From: Siphonodentalium dalli
Taxonomy: Eukaryota > Mollusca > Scaphopoda > Gadilida > Siphonodentaliidae
Assembly: GCA_032622095.1 (NCBI GenBank)
Contig: CP136068.1
Location: 189,580,613 to 189,644,612 of the forward strand
Direction of reading: 5' to 3'
DNA length: 64,000 nt
Under the pieces are notes generated by a model. It did no database searches. It was not told the DNA's origin and saw only the letters and a list, made by a program, of their open reading frames with translations. This document shows, piece by piece, positions 35,106 through 45,145 of this stretch. How positions within the stretch are numbered: the first letter of the stretch is position 1; each line of letters opens with the position of its first letter. Position numbers and translations under genes: made by a program.

Positions 35106-35250
35106 TAATATTAAGATATATAAATGAGGTGCATTTGACATCACAGTCACTGGGGGTGAAGGAAATGGCCAATCGGCTCTTTTGACCATCCCGGGGGTAG
35201 CCCCCACCAAATCAATACTCCCCCATCACAGGCACTTGCTGAGAAACCAT

Positions 35251-35619
35251 TGCGAAGCATGGAGCTATATCACCAGAAGATTGTGACGTCAATTTATGGG
35301 CAACAGAGATACCTAACAGTTACTGAAGGCAAGGGTGAAATAAAAATAAACATATGGCAATTATAAGATGGTATTTTGCCAATTAAATATGGAATTTCTA
35401 TGGACAAGGATTTATGGTACAATATGTCTTCATATGGTGATAACATCAAAGAAGCGATATTAGAGAAACGTTCGGTGAAATAGCACATTGGGGAGTGACT
35501 GGTTTCTGTGCTACTGTAATAAATATTGGACAATACGAATAGGAAAATTCTATAAACATAAGGAGTATCAAGAATCGTACTTCAAGTGTACAAAATGTTG
35601 CGGTTCTATGGCTGAATAA
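35251..35619 (+). pseudogene. Decayed PC4-like fragment B
   Basis: The frame starts at an ATG and reads GQQRYLTVTEGKGEIKINIW, an in-frame TAA, then DGILPIKYGISMDKDLWYN, matching the first PC4-type segment (RYLTV...W..DG..P.K.G). A stop follows; a later frame gives YFKCTKCCGSMAE with CxxC, like the tail, ending at TAA 35,617-35,619 inside an AATAAA. The second PC4 segment appears deleted. Dead copy. Confidence 0.6.
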
Positions 35620-35764
35620 ATATATAGCTATAATTCAATATCTTAGTCAGTTTTACATCCATAGTTATGGTTCCAATATCATTCTGGGTAAAGGCAAATA
35701 TACCATATTTTCCATTTTTCACACATATTGTATACAATATTATATTTAGTCACCCTTACATCAT

Positions 35765-38263
35765 ATTTTTTTGGCATAAAAAACGGCGCGCCGCCTCCCC
35801 CATCCCCCCTTTTTTTTGGTCAGGGTTTCATCCGGACAGGGGGGAGGTGTTTATGGGTGGGTTTAATGAGGTCCGCGTTAAGTCGACTTACACATACATA
35901 CTAGTTTCCCGTTTGACTAGACCGCGATTATAAAATATGTCATTTCATAACACGAAATTAGTTTAAAATTCGTTTCGATATTAGTGTTTTCAAATTCGCG
36001 TTTAAAAAAGTAGTCATTTTGCATTGTCATACTTCGTCAAATACAACGTTTTTTATATTCCAAATATAGTGATAATAGCGTTTAAATTTTTTATCAAATA
36101 GCCGTTTTTTGAATCACCAATTACGCGTTTGTAAAATGGCCCATTTCATAACACGAAATTGACCATAAATAATGATATTCGAAATAAAAATGTGTACTTT
36201 CAACTATTTTTGAAGTTTTTGAACCTTGCGTTTTGTGATGACATCACTCAGGTTAAAAGATATGCCTAACGTATTGGGAGTACATTCATTACTTTTATGT
36301 GATTGGTCTATGTATCAGAATGTCGGAATGAAGTAATGTCATGGACGAACCTTACTGTACAGCTATATGATATCTATGTGTTTTACCGAAGAGATGCACC
36401 TGAGAGTGAGTGTCTGGGAATACATGTATACCAGGCATATTAAAACAAATAGTATGCATACCTGACACGCATCGTTAGTTAGCAGATGGTCCATTAAGAA
36501 CACAACAGCAACACCAGACATGACATTGACAGCTGATCGAACTACGTGTATAGGAGAAGTAACGTGGAGAAATTAGAGAAATTACAGTGTTTAAGATTCA
36601 ATAAAGGTTATCGAAATGTCAAAGGTTATCGAAATGTCAGTGAGAAATCTCGTTTGACATTCATCAGAAAAGAACTGCTGATTGTTGCCATTCACGAATA
36701 TTCCATGAAAATACAGGGAAAAATCATAACTCGATAGTTAGTATCTAATTCAAGTGTATGTGATGATAGCATGAATAAGCTTCTAGACACACATCGGCTA
36801 TAGTAAAGTATTGTGATATACACGGTATTTTAAAAATAATTATTACATTAAATGATAAAAAATACAAATAATGCCAGTTATGATACGTACACAATACAAT
36901 TGAGTCATAGTAAAGAGAGTGCATAATTAAGAAATACGTGGACAATGGATCAGACACCGAGGCCATACTCCTAACATCAATGGAGCATTTAATATACATG
37001 CACAGTATATACCATAGACAGCACCATGTGCAACCGATTAGGTATCATATAATGACTGAACCATCATATACAACCAAAATCAAACTCCCTTGTCGGCGAA
37101 AACACAGGCCTGATTAGCACGTTTGATCCCAGACATGTCATTTCGTTTGATAAATGGCCGTTTCGATATAGTTTTGTGTGAAATACCACGTTTTCTAATA
37201 TTGTACGAGATTTAACAGTGAAAATGACACTTAATATACGTTATAACGCATTTATATGTAATGGATTTGCTTCAAGAAACATGGAAACGCGTTCTTATGC
37301 ATAAATCAGTGTAATGTGCGCATTAAATGGTAACGACAATGAAAATGTACGCTGTGTGAACCGCCATAGACATGAGAACTATTACAAATTTATGAGTTGT
37401 CTCGCTTGTTTTAGTTGCATACATGATGTAATAAGTTCAGTTACCACCAATAAAGCAGTATTGACGAATTATTTTCAATATACCATCGAGTTTAGATTAA
37501 ATTTCTACTAACAATGCTATAAATTAACAACAATAAAGATAAAGGAACGATTAACGAATACATCGTTATATAATAGAGCGTTTTGACAAGAAAATATGGA
37601 ATTAATATACACATGTGTTCACATAGTAGGCCTTTTGTGGCATGAGGCTGTGGGTAATGTTTCCTCTGTATAACAGACTATATTTATAGGTGTTACAATA
37701 CATATCATTGATGAAAAGAATACACGAAGTAAGTATTTATATACTAGTCTACATCAAATGGGTCATTTGGTTTTGCCATGTAATGGAGATTTTAGAGTAA
37801 TAATATGAATGAACTATGGCTGGAATACATAAAGTTGGTGTACAGATGTTTTTATTCCGTTTGTCCTTGTATTATATAGTTAAATCCATCAACGGATTTT
37901 GATTAGCTGTTATAAATATTATGATAAGAACTAAATACTTCACTGATCGCTATTAGAGATCAAATGCTCACTAGGTACGTGCAAATTTAGGGCCACAGAT
38001 TGCGTGATTTTGCATCATGACGTGAAACTCATGTCCAAGGACCTGTGAGTTAGCGGATTTCCTCGAATAAACAGAGGGTTTTGTAAATTGGGAATTATGG
38101 TTCCAACTCAACCAGTCTGTTGTATAGTGACCTATTTAATGAGTCATTCGTTGTCTTCCCGCATTAATTCCCCTCATAAGGTCACTACTTTCGAATCCAC
38201 GCATTGCGATGAAATTGTTCAGCCTGGAAATTTTCCATCTGTAAAAAGAAAAATAAGTACATC
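35765..38263. other. Inner part of right arm, no gene recognised
   Basis: Mirror of 32,257-34,755. A short local duplication at 36,605-36,636 (AAAGGTTATCGAAATGTC twice) is present here but single in the left arm (near 33,905), showing post-duplication change. Confidence 0.5.
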
Positions 38264-38271
38264 TATATAAA
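38264..38271 (+). promoter_or_regulatory. TATA box of IAP gene (right)
   Basis: TATATAAA 125 bases upstream of the ATG, mirror of 32,249-32,256. Confidence 0.45.
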
Positions 38272-38395
38272 CAATAATAATAATGTTAATACAGCAGCCA
38301 ATGAACGTGTTTCTATATATTACCAATGTTATAAGGCTTGAACTAACATTTACAGGTTCATACTGATTGTCAGGGTGGGGGAGAAATAACAGGTG

Positions 38396-39121
38396 ATGGA
38401 TATCCCGCCGCACGCAGCTGATTCGAGCGATAATAGTGTAAGCACGATACCAGAACTTTTAAACGTGTATGGTCTTACTGTGGCTTGGAAACCGTCATAC
38501 CCAGAGTATCGAAATTTTCACTCGAGATTAGCTTCTTTCGTAAACTGGACCTCGCCCGTGGAGGCTGCTAAAATAGCTGGAGCTGGTTTCTTTTTCACAA
38601 AGACCGCTGATAAAACCATATGTTATAGTTGCGGATGTAGGTTGTGGCAATGGGAAAAGAGAGATGATCCTCGAACTGAACATTACCGTTTCTTTCCAAA
38701 TTGTAGCTATCTCAATTATTTGCAACGTTTCCTGCCTGAAGATAGGTATAAACAGTGGAACAGACCGAGATATTTAATGGAAATCCCCGATGTACCAGCA
38801 AATGTTTCATTGCAACGTCCCGTGGATAGTGCCTCTGTTCAAGACATGAATACATTTTCAGTAGATGACCTTACCGTTAATTTCGAAGAAATGACTGAAA
38901 TAAACGATGAGAGACTGTCTGGTTCCTATGAAGATGACTGGCCTGATACGGCAGTAGACGATTCTGAAGAATGCAAATGTATCATTTGTCTAGAGAAGAA
39001 TAAAAACTGTGTGCTTTTACCATGTGGACACGTAGCAATGTGTGGCATGTGCGCGCTCGGTTCTGAGACTTGTCCCTTGTGCAGAAGCGTAGTGCGTGCC
39101 TATGCCAAAACTTTTGGTTAA
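38396..39121 (+). CDS. BIR-RING inhibitor of apoptosis protein (right copy)
   Basis: Same 241-residue protein as the left copy with no amino-acid difference: one BIR (C76, C79, H96, C103), an acidic linker, and a C3HC4 RING at 195-229. The ATG at 38,396 is preferred over the adjacent GTG at 38,393. It is transcribed rightward, away from the palindrome centre, and is followed 326 bp later by the PC4-like gene. Retention of an intact frame in both arms is consistent with recent duplication, gene conversion between arms, or selection; identity alone cannot separate these. No introns are visible, so a retro-copied or virus-like origin is possible. Confidence 0.95.
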   Translation: MDIPPHAADSSDNSVSTIPELLNVYGLTVAWKPSYPEYRNFHSRLASFVNWTSPVEAAKIAGAGFFFTKTADKTICYSCGCRLWQWEKRDDPRTEHYRFFPNCSYLNYLQRFLPEDRYKQWNRPRYLMEIPDVPANVSLQRPVDSASVQDMNTFSVDDLTVNFEEMTEINDERLSGSYEDDWPDTAVDDSEECKCIICLEKNKNCVLLPCGHVAMCGMCALGSETCPLCRSVVRAYAKTFG

Positions 39122-39332
39122 ATGATTCATACCTGCGTTATGAATACCCTGAATCACGGTTGCGTGTCATTTCCGGCCCTTTCCTATAGGCCGAGACAGT
39201 TTACCACGAAACCCCTTTATTCTGTATTTAGCTAATGTACTTCCGAGCCACTGTCTGAGAGTTCCCTCTGATCGAAACATGATTGGCCCTTCCATATTTG
39301 GCTAATACGATTCCGGGGGGCAATCTGATTGA

Positions 39333-39340
39333 TTATATAC
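39333..39340 (+). promoter_or_regulatory. TATA-like box of PC4-like gene (right)
   Basis: TTATATAC 108 bases upstream of the ATG, mirror of the left copy. Confidence 0.4.
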
Positions 39341-39369
39341 TTTGAAACGGTTGTGATGGGACCGCACAA

Positions 39370-39377
39370 TGACGTCA
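39370..39377. promoter_or_regulatory. CRE palindrome upstream of PC4-like gene (right)
   Basis: TGACGTCA between the IAP and PC4-like genes, mirror of 31,142-31,149. Confidence 0.45.
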
Positions 39378-39447
39378 TATAGGGTATACACGTAATACAT
39401 CCACGCGCCTCCGACATTTTCAGTTCAGCGTTCATCGAAACGACACC

Positions 39448-39969
39448 ATGAATTCTAAAATTTTCACAAAACACTTAGGACGGGATAGATACCTTACCGT
39501 CGGTGAATATAAAAGCATCAAAAATATAGACATCAGAATATGGAACGATGGGAAGTTCCCTACTAAATTCGGCGCCTGCCTGCGATTACAACAGTGGCTG
39601 GAATTAGCTGATAACGCACAGAATGTGTATGAACATTTACAAAGCAGATCTTCTTTGGAAAGGATACATATCGGACATAATGAACACGTGACTTATGATC
39701 ATGAACACCGTGTTGTACATATCCGAAAATTCTTTTACCCGAAAGACAGTGAGAGACTTTGCCCTACGAAGACAGGCGTAACTCTCAACCACTCAGAATT
39801 TGAACAGTTGATGTCCACCATTAATGACGTCACTGTGGCTGTACCGGAACTACAAACTTTAGTACCCTGCTACATGCAAGAGGATCATAAAAAAAATCAG
39901 CTTGGCTTTTTAATGTGTAGTTTCTGTTCACCGGAATTATGCAAAACATATACACCTGATTCGTTTTAA
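39448..39969 (+). CDS. PC4/p15-like protein with two PC4-type segments (right copy)
   Basis: 173 residues from an ATG at 39,448, identical to the left copy except N59 for K59, which lies just after the first PC4-type segment (11-53) and outside the conserved positions. The second segment is at 80-128; the Cys-rich tail has C141, C157, C160 and C165. It is intronless, in the same direction as the upstream IAP, with a TATA-like site and CRE in the 326 bp gap and AATAAA 22 bases past the stop. Canonical PC4 has one such domain and works as a dimer; two segments in one chain could fold as a pseudo-dimer (inference). Confidence 0.72.
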   Translation: MNSKIFTKHLGRDRYLTVGEYKSIKNIDIRIWNDGKFPTKFGACLRLQQWLELADNAQNVYEHLQSRSSLERIHIGHNEHVTYDHEHRVVHIRKFFYPKDSERLCPTKTGVTLNHSEFEQLMSTINDVTVAVPELQTLVPCYMQEDHKKNQLGFLMCSFCSPELCKTYTPDSF

Positions 39970-39990
39970 ACTGTAATTATTATGTAATGT

Positions 39991-39996
39991 AATAAA
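39991..39996 (+). terminator. Poly(A) signal of the PC4-like gene (right)
   Basis: AATAAA 22 bases beyond the stop codon. Confidence 0.65.
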
Positions 39997-40204
39997 TGGA
40001 TTGTGTTTGATAAATAATAAAATGTGTAAATTATTAAAAGATGCGTTCAGTTTTACTGCTATGGAAAAGCCGACCCACGTGTAGAAAACCATGTCGAAAT
40101 TATTCTCTGGCATGACCTTCTTCGATTATCTTGTGATTTTTGTAATAACACTACAGAATGAGAATGACTTGAGAAATACCACGACACGACCAAACTCTGC
40201 ACCT

Positions 40205-40580
40205 CGTTCTGTAGTTTTATCACTTAAAAACAAAATAGCGGCCATGTTTTTCGTATGATTCGAACTAAAATCTCGTGATAACATCTGAGTGACGTCGGGC
40301 ACGTACTCGCCAAATTGCATAATGATTGGTGGAAACATGAGCCCACTATGACACTTTAAAATTCGAAGTTGCATTTATGACTTAAATAAAAGATGACAAC
40401 TGGAGGCCAAGTTTCTCAACCGAGAACCCGTGGTTCGGCGTGAATTAAGCCTGACATTTTATTTTAAATATCTAAAATTCGAAATAGTCTGGCAGCCATG
40501 TTATTGAAAAATATTCGAATCAAAATATGGTGCTGACCTCTAAGTGACGTCTGGCACGCACGTGACAAATTTCATAATGA
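40205..40580. repeat. Two-copy diverged repeat (right arm)
   Basis: Mirror of 29,939-30,310. Confidence 0.6.
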
Positions 40581-41274
40581 TAAGATAGAAAATGAGAACA
40601 TAATGGTACTTTTTTTTACTTGAAGGTAAGTGACCACTCTGTTATAATGCTACTGTCGTTTAACATAGATTTGCGATATCACTGCCAGCGGTGATCTTGA
40701 ATTTTACTGTTATATGGCTAATTAATTTGGTTGATCCTACAGACGACACCCCCTGTCCGATCGTCACCAGATTCCACAACGATCTTCTGGATAACCAGGG
40801 TGAGAGTAATCTAATTTTCCCGAATTTCGTTAAAAAAACATTACCACAGGCAGCAATTTGGTATCTTACTGTTTGATCCTCTTTTGCATGACTGAATTGT
40901 TTAGCAACTGTACAGACATATCCCTCATCTGATAGTCACCACACTTTATATTGATCTTCGGGCTGACAACTAGATGGGAGCTATCGAATGCTTTGAAATT
41001 TTTTGGAAAACATTGTCGCCAGCAGTCATCTTCTATTTTGGTTTTTATATACATGTATATCTCTTCATTCGGATAGCCAGTATTACGTAGGTACTTCAAC
41101 TTTCCGCATTCCTGTCATCATTTGAAATATAAAAATTTACCTGATACATGCACCCTTCAAAATTTGTTTCGTCATATCTATTTTAATGACCCGTATGGTA
41201 ATATTGATACAGATATATTTGTCAAACATTTCTTTGTACAATATACAGGTATTTAGTTTGTAACTAAATCTAGA

Positions 41275-41420
41275 AATATATAATAGTAGCTGGTGGACCC
41301 TACTTCGTCCGGGATGTTTCCCTCTGATTTTCGGAGAATTGCGCGATTTAACCTTGAATTTACCATTTTAAAGGTGAACGTCATGTCGGGTCACGATTTG
41401 ACCCGTCCAAAACACATTTA
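41275..41420 (-). mobile_element. Helitron 3'-end remnant (right arm)
   Basis: Mirror of 29,100-29,240: CCCTACTTCGTCCGGGATG then GGTCACGATTTGACCCGTCC, matching 61,310-61,390. Confidence 0.6.
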
Positions 41421-42849
41421 ATGTATGTGACCCTAAATGCGTTCAGTTGTATGTTCAAATATCTATGGGTAAGGCGTTGATTGATTCCTGATAGTTCGAT
41501 TATATACACCATATTGTAAAGTGGTAGTTAGAGAAAAAGTATAACGAATGTTAGAGATGGTTTAATCAAGTTTGCCATTGAAATAACAGTGTACCATTAG
41601 TCGGGATACATAGCTTAACGGGGCCACCTCCAGGTATTTTAAACTGACCATATACGATGCCATTATGAAATTATGAAGGAATTTTCAATACTAGTCAAAT
41701 AGAATGTTGTGGAATTTCCACATGTAGAATGTTCCAGAAAAATTGCGTGGTTGAAGATTACATGTGTCCAATGAGCGGGGAGTGAGTCGTTAGGGTTCAC
41801 ACAAAGATTGCATTGAAATTCCAATGACTCAGGTGTTGCACCTGAAGTAAGTATTGGTTATTTACTAGCAGCACCAAACATCGATACGAACGTCTCCAAG
41901 GTTATGAAACACACATAACCCCGTGAGAGCTTTCCGATTAATGACAGCAAGCCATATTTCCGACTAAATCCTGAAAATACCAATAATTCTGTTGTTGATA
42001 AGGGGTCGATTAATTAGGGCATTACTGTATGTGCATGAAATATATAGCCATAAAACAACACACCTCTACACCTGGCTCTCTCTCTCTCTCTGTCCCTCTC
42101 TCTTTCTTCCGCTACTACTTGATATTCTCAACACATGTGTTTTATGTTTGCTAGAGTATGAGACGGGCCTCATTTGGTTACATACGGCCATGAAAGTAAT
42201 ATTACCTGTATCGAGATCATTTACTTTACTAAAGGAGAATATTCAAGAACTCGAGGGTTTAATATTTTGTGAGAAAGACGAGACCTTAGCTGTGTTGCTT
42301 CTGTCAGCACACTTAATGACATGTGTTTGTGATGAAGGTTATAGCGCATCAGGCGAGAGATGTTAATCTTTTTAATAATGTGGATTCAAACAGCAGAGCA
42401 ATGGCCGGAGAATGTGAAGCTTCGAAAATTGCAGAATGATTCCATTAATCTATTCTGTGAATGATTGTGCAATACTTTACCATGATATTAAACCAGACGC
42501 TCTTCAAATGTCTTCAAATGAGAACATGTTATGGGACCATGGACTTGAGCGATTCAAACTGAAGCTTATATGGCGACCATTCCAAATGCATTGGCAGAGC
42601 ATGTGATACAAGTGCTTTTGATAAACAGACAGTGCGTTGTCGATTCTAATGAGTTTACTGCCCAACTGTCAGGTCACGTGACGACTTTGAGAATATTATA
42701 TTATAGGAGATACCCTCTGTTATTGTTTTTTCACATTCTAGAAAATTCTTGTTTCCTAGAGGTAATCTGCATATGTATTATTAGATATTTTGAAATATAT
42801 ATATATATGGTCGATGCGCTAAATGATTTCTGAGAATTTGTTTACAGGG

Positions 42850-42878
42850 ATACACCAGAGAGAGAGAGAGATAGAGAG

Positions 42879-42915
<37 letters not shown>
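42850..42915. repeat. AG microsatellite (right arm)
   Basis: Mirror of 27,584-27,660 with different interruptions. Confidence 0.9.
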
Positions 42916-43894
42916 AGAGATAAAGGGGATGAGATGCTGGGAGAGGGGTAGTTGTGAGAAGTATTCCATAATTGAGTTGAGTTGATACGTAATATGTAAA
43001 GATTTGTAAGGCAGAACGATTAAAGAAAGCATATAGAGCACCAGAAGAGATAGATTTTAATAAATATTATTAACAGATGTGGAATTCAAGAGAATAGTGT
43101 ACCGCCAGTCTGAACCGATTAGTGTGTATCTGTTTGTGAAAATGTATAATGATCGGTGTCCCTACATACTTCATAAATGCTTTAAGTTGGATAGCCAGGA
43201 AAATCTATGAAGTGATGGTCTCATACACTCATCCCCCCCCCCCCCACTCTATTCACAAACCCCTTGTACAGAAGCCGTTAGGAACATGCATTTTTCAATA
43301 ACAGACTTGTTGATCTGTATCGTGGCAGTTAATGACTTAAACGTGTGTTTAATTACGAAGCTTCGAGAATCTGTCTGTCTGTTGTGTTGTGTACGGAAAC
43401 ATATCGCTGTGATTTAATTTATTGGATATTGACATGTGTTTTACCCCTGGTATACAGTCTGATTTATTCCTGAGAATTCGATTACAGGTATCAAATTAAA
43501 GGAACCACATACGACACAGGTATGAAACTTAAAGGGATCATGTACTATGCCTTTACAATTATGAAGGGATTTTTAATAGGGTCCAGAATATTGGAGATAT
43601 CGGAAAAGGTTCCAGAACTGCGGGGCCAATGAGCGTGGTGTCAGCCGGTAGGGTTCATCCGGAAGTATTGCATCAGATTCCAATGACTCAGGCGTTGCGC
43701 CGGAAGTAAGGGATTGCGTTAGATTGTAATGACTTATTACACCATCGTTGTCAAATATACTTCGTACCTGACGAACAGTATACACGACGTACTTCGATGA
43801 CGGAAGTATACGATTGCCCATTGTACCGTTCTCAAGGGCCCGAAAGCGTATACAACCATTCTCAAATAGCCACACCCACGAAGTACACATCCAT

Positions 43895-44060
43895 ATACTG
43901 AAGGACCCCCCACAACCGTGACGTATACAAATACCCACACGCGTATACTCAAACACCCACGCGTCGCCACGTCATACGGTGCGGGGGCGGTGGTACTTTG
44001 ATCTTTGTTTACACACTACGTCGTTACGTCATACGGTGCGGGGGCGGGGTACTTTCCTTT
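43895..44060. promoter_or_regulatory. GC-rich block with repeated ACGTCA sites (right arm)
   Basis: Mirror of 26,455-26,620: two ACGTCATACGGTGCGGGGGC units and GTATAC words. Confidence 0.35.
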
Positions 44061-44263
44061 GATCTCCTTTGATGTCGGAAGACAATAGGGCAGTATAATA
44101 TGTACCCATACTTCCAATGTACTTCTATAATGTACCTTTACCCCTACAAGAGGCGTCTATGCAGCAAATAACATAATATTTTTAGCATATGCCATGACAA
44201 TAGAATCGATAGGTTGGAAGACACGTAAATTAATTAATAACCGGAAACAAGTACTGTAAGCAA

Positions 44264-44434
44264 AATTAATGCGCAGGTGGTGGTGGTATGACTTCGGACA
44301 GCCAACACGCCATCTAGATGACACAAAAGGGGTATAATGAGGTAACTTTTTATGAGGAAGACAATGGTTGGGGGGGGGGGGGCTTAATTAATGCGCAGGT
44401 GGTGGTGGTATGACTTCGGACAGCCAACACGCCA
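44264..44434. repeat. ~49 bp direct repeat flanking a Helitron fragment
   Basis: AATTAATGCGCAGGTGGTGG and its ~29 bp continuation occur at 44,264 and again at about 44,386. Between them lies a ~75 bp piece (GATGACACAAAAGGGGTATA, then a G-run) matching the Helitron interior at 46,357-46,430. Confidence 0.75.
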
Positions 44435-45145
44435 AGGATTATATAGCAAACTATATGTAATCGGGGTTCACGATTAGATGGCTAGTGGCATCTAATCGCG
44501 AGCACAGGTGATGTTTGATTGAATATCAGAATGTTGGATATCATATAATCCAATATCCCATAATATGTCAAATATAGCGAATTATCGAAATATGAAATAC
44601 AACGAAAAAGCGAAATAGGAAAATACAACGAAGTAGAGCGAAAAGCGAAATAGAGCGGAATAGAGCGAAATATAGAGCGAAATATTGAAATATGAAATTA
44701 TTTTTATAAACGAAATAACGGAGATATTTGAAGAAGTGTTTTTGACGAAAATAACGGACATATTTGAAGAAGTGTTTTAAAGAGCCAAACCTCTCCCAGC
44801 CCCACCCACCCAATACAAGAATTTGACTTATATTTCACCAGAATTGATCTATCGTGGTGTTGCAATTTCTCATACAAATCGCTGTTATTTCGTCAAAGTA
44901 CATTCTTTATAGAGTTATTACCCTTCAGATCAAATATGATATTCAATCGAAAACACGCGTGCCTCCCGTGGTCGCGATTATATGCCAATACCCATCCAAT
45001 CGTGAACCCCGATTGACTATCTTTTGGTCGTCAAACATGTGCGTATTAGGTGCTTCGGAACAATCTGTCTTTTCCTACAGTTTGTAAAAGGTCAATAAGC
45101 TCTTGTGGTATTTTGTGTAGAACAGTAGAACAATGTAGGCATAAA
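44435..45145. other. Gene-poor stretch with CGAAATAG-rich part
   Basis: 44,578-44,700 is an irregular run of GCGAAATA(G) words. A CGGGGTTCACGATTAGATGG segment at 44,462 and a CCAATCGTGAACCCCGATTG segment at 44,996 are partly inverted and may be ends of a small element. Confidence 0.4.

Larger units (their letters stand above)
34756..35764. other. Unique spacer at the centre of the palindrome
   Basis: About 1.0 kb that is not mirrored. It contains two decayed PC4-like segments (below), both on the plus strand, and no intact gene. Its presence means the palindrome is not a simple end-to-end fold-back. Confidence 0.85.
35765..44168. repeat. Right arm of the giant inverted repeat
   Basis: Reverse complement of 26,347-34,755 throughout. 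Single-base differences read directly include one amino-acid change in the PC4-like gene, a base next to the CRE, and scattered non-coding changes near 41,231, 41,329 and 41,630. Confidence 0.97.

Noticed and set aside
26347-44168. Integrated herpes-like virus genome with inverted repeats
   Set aside because: Only IAP is shared with malacoherpesviruses; no capsid, polymerase or terminase gene is present and the arms contain host transposon relics. A virus origin of the gene pair alone remains possible.
26347-44168. Simple assembly fold-back artefact
   Set aside because: A 1.0 kb unique spacer, an amino-acid difference and arm-specific indels argue against it, but it cannot be excluded without reads.
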